Shown: in pieces, positions 13,668-18,831 of the stretch
Numbering within the stretch: position 1 is the stretch's first letter
Layout: each line of letters opens with the position of its first letter
Assembly: GCA_002292165.1 (NCBI GenBank)
Contig: DBBK01000161.1
Span: 839 to 19,669 of the forward strand
Length of the DNA stretch: 18,831 nt
From: Brevundimonas sp. UBA986
GTDB lineage: Bacteria; Pseudomonadota; Alphaproteobacteria; Caulobacterales; Caulobacteraceae
Direction of reading: 5' to 3'
Translations under genes and position numbers: made by a program
The notes under the pieces: model-generated
Told to the model about the DNA's origin: nothing
What the model saw: only the letters and a program-made list of their open reading frames with translations
The model's database searches: none

Positions 13668-14119
13668 GGCAGCCAGATCTCCGTATCGCCCAGCCCTGTC
13701 TTCGCGTCGTAGGCCGGGCCGTAGCGTTCGAAGTCGGGTGTGCCCGCGGCCTTCCATTCGCCGTTCGACTCCAGCCAGGTCTGGCTGGCCACGATGGTGT
13801 CGCGGATGGTCCAGACCGGGGCGGCGTGAACGAAGACGGCGTAGTGGGCCTCAGGCACGCGCATCCGGCCGAGATCTTCCGGCAGGCCGTCGAAGGTCTC
13901 GACCTCGGCAGCGCACATATATTCGAAGCGCTGGCCCTCCGGGTCCATCTGGCAGGTGGCGCCGTAGGTGCGGCCGCCGACCTGACCGGGCAGGGGAAGG
14001 CGGGTGACGAAGTCCTTCCAGACGACGGGGATCTGGCTGGGGCCCTCGGAGAAGGCGTACCAGCGGCGCAGGCCCGCCAGAAGCATGGGGCGGCCGGTCT
14101 CGAAGCGGGATGGGGTCAT
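13652..14119 (-). CDS. Stand-alone GyrI-like small-molecule-binding domain protein
   Basis: A 155-residue protein made of a single GyrI-like / AraC effector-binding domain, without a DNA-binding region. Diagnostic features are the YAVFVHAAPVWTIRDTI strand-helix segment (93-109), a single Trp-containing helix (TWLESNGEW, 114-122), and the closing PDFERYGPAYDAKTGLGDTE (128-147) then IWLPV, where the conserved acidic residues lie. Such domains bind hydrophobic or cationic ligands and in some proteins hydrolyse or sequester them; the ligand here is unknown. The ATG at 14119 lacks a Shine-Dalgarno. Its TAA stop is embedded in the inverted repeats of the ccrM leader, 39 bases from the ccrM start, so read-through into ccrM is possible. 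It diverges from the M28 peptidase gene across a 96-base gap. Confidence 0.82.
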   Translation of the reverse strand: MTPSRFETGRPMLLAGLRRWYAFSEGPSQIPVVWKDFVTRLPLPGQVGGRTYGATCQMDPEGQRFEYMCAAEVETFDGLPEDLGRMRVPEAHYAVFVHAAPVWTIRDTIVASQTWLESNGEWKAAGTPDFERYGPAYDAKTGLGDTEIWLPVTRP

Positions 14120-14215
14120 GGCGCCAGACTAGGCTGCGGACTGCGACACTGGGAAGACATCGACTCCTCCGGCGACGCTGAATAGGGTCACGCCGAACGT
14201 TCCCCCGGAGTTGCC
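14120..14215. promoter_or_regulatory. Divergent intergenic region with a GANTC site and a GAACGTTC palindrome
   Basis: This 96-base gap must hold the promoters of the GyrI-like gene (leftward) and the first M28 peptidase (rightward). It contains GACTC (14162-14166), a CcrM target, and an 8-base perfect palindrome GAACGTTC (14195-14202) just before the peptidase ribosome binding site GGAG (14207-14210). I see no convincing paired -35/-10 in either direction. Confidence 0.3.
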
Positions 14216-15886
14216 ATGCGTCTGACCCTGCCCCTCGCCGCCCTGATGTCCGGCGTCGCCCTCTCCACCATGGCGATGGCCCAGTCTTCGGAACCCGCCT
14301 TCGACGCCGCGAAACTGTCCGAGCACATCCGGATCCTGGCCGACGACAGCTTCGAGGGCCGGGGCATCGCCACCGAGGCCGAGCCCAAGGTCATCAAATA
14401 TCTGAGCGAGCAATACGCCGCCGCAGGCTTCGAGCCGGGCGGGGACCTGCGGGCCGACGGCTCGCGCCTGTGGACCCAGGCCGTGGCCCTGAACCGCTTC
14501 GAGGTCGAGGACTTCAAGGCCCAGCTGAAGGTCGGCGACTGGACCCTGCCGCTGGCCCAGGGCGAGCAGATCGTCGCCTCGACCCGCCTGCCCAACGCCT
14601 CGGGCCACGTCATGCTGATGAACGCCCCGCTGGTCTTCGTCGGCTACGGCATCAAGGCGCCCGAGCGGAACTGGGACGACTTCAAGGGCATGGACCTGAA
14701 GGGCAAGATCCTCGTCGTGCTCGTCAATGACGCCGACTTCGAGGATCCGTCGCTGGACACCTTCGGCGGCAAGGCCATGACCTACTACGGCCGCTGGACG
14801 TACAAGTACGAGGAGGCCGCGCGTCAGGGGGCCGCTGGCGTTCTGATCGTGCATGAGACCGCGCCGGCCTCCTACGGTTGGGGCACCGTGCGCAATTCCT
14901 GGACCGCGCCGCAGTTCGACATCCAGCGCGCCGATCCGTCGAAGGAGCGCGTCGCCATGGAAGCCTGGATCCAGCGCGACGTCGCCGTCCAGCTGTTCCA
15001 GCACGCCGGTCTCGACTTCGAGGCCCTGAAGGTTCAGGCGCGCAGCCGCAACTTCCATCCGGTGACCCTGACCGGCGCCGGCATGGACGCCATGTTCGAC
15101 CTGAAGACCGACCGGATCGAGAGCCACAACGTCGTCGCCCGCCTGCCGGGCACGACCCATCCGGACGAGACCATCCTCTACACCGCCCACTGGGATCACA
15201 TCGGGGTCGGGACGCCCGACGCCAACGGCGACGCCATCTTCAACGGCGCGGTCGACAACGCCTCGGGCACCTCGGGCCTGCTGGAAATCGCCCGTGTATT
15301 CGGCGCCGCGCCCCGCACCCAGCGCTCGATCGTGGCCATCAGCTTCACCGGTGAGGAAAGCGGCCTGCTCGGCTCGGAATACTATGCGGCCAACCCCCTC
15401 TATCCGCTGGAGAAGACCGTCGGCGGCTTCAACATGGACTCGGCCAATGTCTACGGTCGCACCACGGCGATGAGCATCATCGGCTTCGGCCAGTCCGACT
15501 TCGACGAGCGCGTCACCGCGGCGGTCGAGGCGCAGGGCCGGGTCATCGAGCCCGACGCCAACACCCAGGCCGGCTACTACTTCCGCTCCGACCACTTCCC
15601 GCTGGCGAAGGAGGGCGTGCCCATGGCCTATGCCGAGAGCGGCGGAACATTCCGCGACGCCCCCGTCGAGGCCCGCATCGCCGCCCGCGACGAATACACC
15701 GCCAAACGCTACCATCAGGCCGACGACGAATGGTCCGCCGACTGGGACTATCGCGGCCAGATGGAAGACCTGACGGTCTATTACGACATCGGCCGGGCCC
15801 TGGCCGACAGTCGCGACTGGCCGCAGTGGAAGACGGGTTCGGAGTTCGGTCCGGCCCGCGCTGTCAGCGCCGCGGAACGGCAGTAG
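14216..15886 (+). CDS. Secreted M28-family zinc metallopeptidase (first of tandem pair)
   Basis: A 556-residue exported peptidase of family M28, probably an aminopeptidase. The signal peptide MRLTLPLAAL ends about A22 (AMA|QSS). A PA-like insert (about 135-260, VGYGIKAPERNWDDF) precedes the catalytic core. The co-catalytic zinc set is intact: H325 (with D327) in AHWDHIG, D347 in VDNASGTSG, general base E380 and ligand E381 in TGEESGLLGSEYY, D408 in NMDSA, and H460 in YYFRSDHFP. The C-terminus has RDWPQWKTGSEF, shared with the next gene. The ATG at 14216 has GGAG five bases upstream. It probably digests peptides in the periplasm or outside the cell; the exact specificity cannot be told. Confidence 0.93.
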   Translation: MRLTLPLAALMSGVALSTMAMAQSSEPAFDAAKLSEHIRILADDSFEGRGIATEAEPKVIKYLSEQYAAAGFEPGGDLRADGSRLWTQAVALNRFEVEDFKAQLKVGDWTLPLAQGEQIVASTRLPNASGHVMLMNAPLVFVGYGIKAPERNWDDFKGMDLKGKILVVLVNDADFEDPSLDTFGGKAMTYYGRWTYKYEEAARQGAAGVLIVHETAPASYGWGTVRNSWTAPQFDIQRADPSKERVAMEAWIQRDVAVQLFQHAGLDFEALKVQARSRNFHPVTLTGAGMDAMFDLKTDRIESHNVVARLPGTTHPDETILYTAHWDHIGVGTPDANGDAIFNGAVDNASGTSGLLEIARVFGAAPRTQRSIVAISFTGEESGLLGSEYYAANPLYPLEKTVGGFNMDSANVYGRTTAMSIIGFGQSDFDERVTAAVEAQGRVIEPDANTQAGYYFRSDHFPLAKEGVPMAYAESGGTFRDAPVEARIAARDEYTAKRYHQADDEWSADWDYRGQMEDLTVYYDIGRALADSRDWPQWKTGSEFGPARAVSAAERQ

Positions 15887-15892
15887 ACTGCA

Positions 15893-15929
15893 TTACAAAA
15901 ATGTAAGGGGCGGTCCTGAGCGGCCGCCC
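15893..15929. repeat. AT-rich palindrome and GC hairpin between the two M28 genes
   Basis: TTACA (15893-15897) and TGTAA (15902-15906) form a perfect inverted repeat around AAAA. Immediately after, GGGCGG (15908-15913) pairs with CCGCCC (15924-15929) across a ten-base loop. No T-run follows the GC stem, so it is a weak candidate for a terminator of the first M28 gene. The AT-rich palindrome stands out in this GC-rich sequence and could be an operator for the second gene. Confidence 0.35.
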
Positions 15930-15964
15930 TAAGGTGCGCGCGCATTTTCCACGGAGTTTCTTTG

Positions 15965-17557
15965 ATGCTGGCCCGACTGACTTGCGGCGTCGCCGCCTCG
16001 GCGATGTTGCTTCTGGCCCTGCCGGCCTCGGCCCAGGACTTCTCGGCCCAGCGCCTGTCCGACCACATCAAGTATCTGTCCGACGACAGCCTGGAAGGCC
16101 GCTTCCCCGGCAAGATCGGCGAGCAGCTGACCCTGGCCTATCTGCAGGCCCAGTATGAGGCCATGGGCCTTCAGCCGGGCGGTCCGGACGGTCAGTGGCT
16201 GCAGCCGGTCGATCTGCTGCGCCTGACCCCGGCGCATCCGGCCACGGTCAGCTGGACCGGCGTCGACGGCGCCACCCATCCGGTCGAGAGCGGGCTGATC
16301 GTCCGCGCCGGCGCCGCCGACGACCATGTGAAGCTGGACAATGTGCCGATCGTTTTCGCCGGCTACGGCGTCGTCGCGCCCGAGCGGAACTGGGACGACT
16401 ACGGAAACATCGACCTGACGGGCAAGGTGGTGGTCGTGCTCAGCGGCCAGCCGGCCGCCTTCGGCGCCGATCCCAACTTCTACGGCTCCTCGACCCACAA
16501 GGTGAACGAGGCGATCAAGCGCGGCGCCGTCGGCGTCATCACCCTGTACGAAGTGTCCGGCGGACGCGGCATGCGCGGCGGCGGTCGTCCGCGCATGACC
16601 ATCACCGGCGCCCATGAGACGGCCTTCAGTGGCACGATGACCTTGGATGTCGCCACCGCCATGGCCTCCTCCAAGGGCGAGGACTTCCAGCCGGTTCTGG
16701 CCGCCGCCAAGGCTGGCGGCGCCTTCAAGGCCGAAGACACCGGCCTGAAGCTCAGCGTCGACATCGACGAGATGGCCGAGGTCATCCACTCCCATAACCT
16801 GCTGGCCAAGATTCCCGGGACGACCCGTCCGGACGAATACCTGGTCTATTCGGCGCACTGGGACCACGTCGGCGTCGCCGCCGATCCGGACGCCAACGGC
16901 GATCGCATCTTCAACGGCGCCTGGGACAACGCCTCGGGCACCTCGGGCGTGCTGGAAATGGCCCGCGCCTTCAAGGCCGGTCCGCCGCCGGAACGCACCG
17001 TCGTCTTCCTGCACGTGACGGCCGAGGAGCAGGGCCTGCTGGGTTCGGAGTGGTACGCGACCCACCCCGTCTATCCGCTCGAAAAAACCGCGGCCGACAT
17101 CAACATCGACATGCTGCCCTTCACCCCCGCGACGAAGACCATCGCCATCTTCGGCATCGGCAAGTCGGGGCTGGAGGATGATCTGGAGCGTCTGGCCCAG
17201 CGCGAAGGCCGCCACGTCGTCGGCGACGGCGAGCCCGAGCAGGGCTACTACTACCGCAGCGACCATTTCAACTTCGCGGCGGGCGGGGTCCCGGCCCTGA
17301 TGCCTTGGACCGGCGTCGACTTCGTCGAGGGCGGCGAGGCCGTCGGACGGCCCTACTACCAGGCCCAGATGGCGAAATATTACCACAAGCTCGACGACGA
17401 ATGGCGGCCCGACTACGACTTCACCGCCGCCCTGCAGAACCTGAAGCTGCTCTATCAGCTGGGTCAGGAAGTCGCCGACAGCACCAGCTGGCCGCAGTGG
17501 AAGCCGACCTCGGAGTTCGCCGCCATCCGGCACGAGAGCGACGCCGCCCGGCGCTAA
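15965..17557 (+). CDS. Secreted M28-family zinc metallopeptidase (second of tandem pair)
   Basis: A 530-residue paralogue of the preceding peptidase with a signal peptide ending near A23 (ASA|QDF). The order of parts is the same: N-terminal LSDHIKYLSDDSLEGR, PA-like segment with FAGYGVVAPERNWDDYG (131-147), then the catalytic core with H298 and D300 in AHWDHVG, D321 in WDNASGTSG, E354/E355 in TAEEQGLLGSEWY, D382 in NIDM, and H434 in YYRSDHFNF. A Gly/Arg-rich loop (GGRGMRGGGRPRM, 199-211) is absent from the first copy. The C-terminal SWPQWKPTSEF matches the paralogue. I start at the ATG at 15965, which has GGAG eight bases upstream; a TTG one codon earlier is less likely. All metal ligands are present, so it should be active. 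It ends two bases before the next gene. Confidence 0.93.
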   Translation: MLARLTCGVAASAMLLLALPASAQDFSAQRLSDHIKYLSDDSLEGRFPGKIGEQLTLAYLQAQYEAMGLQPGGPDGQWLQPVDLLRLTPAHPATVSWTGVDGATHPVESGLIVRAGAADDHVKLDNVPIVFAGYGVVAPERNWDDYGNIDLTGKVVVVLSGQPAAFGADPNFYGSSTHKVNEAIKRGAVGVITLYEVSGGRGMRGGGRPRMTITGAHETAFSGTMTLDVATAMASSKGEDFQPVLAAAKAGGAFKAEDTGLKLSVDIDEMAEVIHSHNLLAKIPGTTRPDEYLVYSAHWDHVGVAADPDANGDRIFNGAWDNASGTSGVLEMARAFKAGPPPERTVVFLHVTAEEQGLLGSEWYATHPVYPLEKTAADINIDMLPFTPATKTIAIFGIGKSGLEDDLERLAQREGRHVVGDGEPEQGYYYRSDHFNFAAGGVPALMPWTGVDFVEGGEAVGRPYYQAQMAKYYHKLDDEWRPDYDFTAALQNLKLLYQLGQEVADSTSWPQWKPTSEFAAIRHESDAARR

Positions 17558-17559
17558 GA

Positions 17560-17991
17560 GTGTTGGACCGCTGGGCGTCGCAACCGGTCGAGGACGTCGC
17601 TGACGGACTGATCCTGTTCGACGGCGTCTGCGTCTTCTGCTCGCGCTGGGTGCGGTTCGTGCTGCGGCACGACACGGCCCGGCGCTTCCGCTTCATGACG
17701 ATCCAGAGCGAGGCAGGGCGAGCCCTGGCCTCCCGGCTGGGCATCGATCCAGATGCGCCCGAGACCAATGCCGTGATCCTGAACGGCCGCGCCTGGTTCA
17801 AGTCGGACGCGGCGCTGAAGGTGCTGGGCGCCCTGCCGGCGACGCGGACGCTGGCCATCGGCCGCATCGCGCCCAAGCCCGTGCGCGATCCGCTCTACGA
17901 CCTGATCGCAGGCAATCGCTACCGGATCTTCGGCCGGACTGACGTCTGCATGATCCCCGATCCCGCGGACCGCGACCGGTTCGTCACTTGA
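17560..17991 (+). CDS. DCC-family (DUF393) thiol-disulfide oxidoreductase-like protein
   Basis: A 143-residue protein of the DCC family, named for the D-x-x-C-x-x-C motif, seen here as FDGVCVFC with D21, C24 and C27. The rest follows the family: CSRWVRFVLRHD, RFRFMTIQSEAGRAL, the VILNGRAWFKSDAALKVL segment, and a C-terminal PVRDPLYDLIAGNRYRIFG ending in RTDVCMIP. The family has a thioredoxin-like fold and is presumed redox-active, but no reaction is established. No ATG fits: the first usable start is GTG at 17560, two bases after the peptidase stop, and TTG at 17563 is an alternative. No signal peptide, so cytosolic. Its TGA overlaps the next gene's TTG start (TTGA), implying coupled translation. 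Confidence 0.85.
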   Translation: MLDRWASQPVEDVADGLILFDGVCVFCSRWVRFVLRHDTARRFRFMTIQSEAGRALASRLGIDPDAPETNAVILNGRAWFKSDAALKVLGALPATRTLAIGRIAPKPVRDPLYDLIAGNRYRIFGRTDVCMIPDPADRDRFVT

Positions 17992-18831
17992 CCCGCGTCC
18001 TCGTCATCGGAGCGGGCGGCGTGTTCGGCTCACGGCTGGCGAAGGGGCTGGCGCGCGACGGGTTCGAGGTCGTGGTGGCGGGACGGAGCCTCGCTCGGGC
18101 CGAGGCGACGCGGGCCGAGGTCGGGGCGGCCTCTGCTGTGGCTCTGGACACCCGCAGCCTGACCGCCGCCGACCTGACAGAGATTGGCGCGCGCATCGTC
18201 GTCGACGCGGCAGGGCCGTTCCAGGGGGCGGAGCCGCGCGTGGCGAGGGCGGCGATCGCGGCTGGCCTCCACTACGTCGATCTGGCCGATGGCCGTGATT
18301 TCGTCGCCGGCTTCGGAGCGCTGAACGACGAGGCGAAGGCGGCGGGCGTTACGGCCCTGACCGGCGCCAGCTCGACACCGGCCCTGTCCAACGCGGTGCT
18401 GGACGCCCTGACCGAAGGCTGGACCCGCATCGACGCGGTCGAGGCGGCCATCTCTCCCGGCGCCCGGGCCCCGCGGGGCCGTTCGGTGACCGAAGCCATC
18501 CTCTCCTGGCTCGGACGGCCCGTGCGGGTGTTTCAGGATGGCGGCTGGTCCGAACGCATCGGCTGGGGCTCCGTCACGACCCGCGACTTCGGCTCGGCGG
18601 GACGGCGGCGCCTGTCCTTGTGCGAGACGCCGGATCTGGACGTGCTGGCCCAGCGCTTCGGGCCGACCGACCGCGCCCTGTTCCTGGCGGGGCTCGAGCC
18701 GGGTTTCGCCCATTGGGGCGGCTGGGCCTTGGCGAGGTTGGTCGGATTGACCGGCGCCGACCCCCGAACCTTGACCGGTTTGGTGATCTTCCTGTCCCGG
18801 CTCGCCGCCCCGTTCGGAAGCGACGTCGGCG
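17988..18831 (+). CDS. Saccharopine dehydrogenase-like NAD(P)-binding protein (partial, C-terminus missing)
   Basis: The first 281 codons of a Rossmann-fold oxidoreductase-like protein, cut by the window end. The N-terminus VLVIGAGGVFGSRLAKGLA carries the nucleotide-binding GxGGxxG at residues 8-14. VVVAGRSLARAEA follows, with an Arg placed to contact an NADP phosphate. Later come VVDAAGPFQG (71-80) and AAGLHYVDLADGRDFV (91-106), which are hallmarks of the saccharopine-dehydrogenase / trans-acting enoyl reductase superfamily. GASSTPALSNAVLDAL follows at 127-142. These proteins are often of unknown substrate, so lysine metabolism should not be assumed. The start is a TTG at 17988 overlapping the DCC gene's stop by four bases; no ATG or GTG lies nearby before the Rossmann motif, so TTG is the best choice. 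Confidence 0.82.
   Translation, partial: MTRVLVIGAGGVFGSRLAKGLARDGFEVVVAGRSLARAEATRAEVGAASAVALDTRSLTAADLTEIGARIVVDAAGPFQGAEPRVARAAIAAGLHYVDLADGRDFVAGFGALNDEAKAAGVTALTGASSTPALSNAVLDALTEGWTRIDAVEAAISPGARAPRGRSVTEAILSWLGRPVRVFQDGGWSERIGWGSVTTRDFGSAGRRRLSLCETPDLDVLAQRFGPTDRALFLAGLEPGFAHWGGWALARLVGLTGADPRTLTGLVIFLSRLAAPFGSDVG

Noticed and set aside
14129..15715. A 528-codon open frame on the minus strand opposite the first M28 gene
   Set aside because: It mirrors the codons of a complete peptidase with signal peptide and all zinc ligands. Its translation is rich in Gly, Val, Asp and Arg without any recognisable domain, as expected for antisense frames in GC-rich DNA.
15906..15930. GC-rich hairpin after the first M28 gene as an intrinsic terminator
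   Set aside because: The stem is only six or seven pairs with a ten-base loop, and no T-run follows, so a terminator call is not supported; kept only as part of a repeat feature.
15929..17533. A 534-codon open frame on the minus strand opposite the second M28 gene
   Set aside because: Same explanation: it lies antisense to a clear M28 gene, has no domain, and has low-complexity composition.
1..18831. CRISPR array, tRNA or rRNA gene, insertion sequence, or phage/defence island
   Set aside because: I saw no regularly spaced repeats, no cloverleaf or rRNA-like sequence, no transposase or integrase motifs, and no restriction or toxin partner next to ccrM.

Overview
The window is a gene-dense, very GC-rich stretch of bacterial chromosome. 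It most likely comes from an alphaproteobacterium of the Caulobacteraceae, and a Brevundimonas-like genome is my best guess. The main evidence is a full-length CcrM-type GANTC adenine methyltransferase, close along its length to what I recall of the Caulobacter protein. A DciA (DUF721), mutY, smc and ccrM neighbourhood, start codons without a Shine-Dalgarno, and strong G/C bias at third codon positions agree with this. I see no tRNA, rRNA, CRISPR array, insertion sequence, phage gene or attachment site. No stretch over 300 bases lacks a gene; the longest gap is 150 bases (10009-10158).

Left region (1-5564, all on the minus strand, read right to left): dciA, a 95-base gap with a perfect TTGACA, then four tandem DsbA-like thiol oxidoreductase genes packed with a 4-base overlap or 4-base gaps, then smc, cut by the window edge after about 776 codons. 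The first two DsbA proteins are predicted lipoproteins and the last two carry ordinary cleavable signal peptides.

Centre (5585-10008): mutY diverges from dciA with only 20 bases between the start codons. It converges on a glycogen-debranching-type gene, and the two stop codons share one CTAG. Upstream of the debranching gene, on the same strand, is a GT4 glycosyltransferase. The 126 bases between these two hold a large nested inverted repeat.

Right-centre (10159-14119, minus strand): a two-gene ABC exporter (ATPase and a 518-residue permease with a GTGA overlap), then ccrM, then a stand-alone GyrI-like ligand-binding protein. The short ccrM leader holds a GANTC site and overlapping inverted repeats, which fits methylation-dependent control of the methylase.

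Right (14216-18831, plus strand): two tandem secreted M28 zinc metallopeptidases. Packed behind them are a DCC-family (DUF393) thiol oxidoreductase and a saccharopine-dehydrogenase-like Rossmann protein that runs off the window. Both of these use non-ATG starts.

Functionally, the window mixes core chromosome biology (smc, dciA, mutY, ccrM) with envelope functions (four DsbA proteins, ABC exporter, M28 peptidases) and carbohydrate metabolism (debranching enzyme and GT4). I found no clear new defence or mobile system. The most unusual points are the four-member dsbA array leading into smc, the structured element between the glycosyltransferase and debranching genes, and the compact control regions at dciA/mutY and ccrM.
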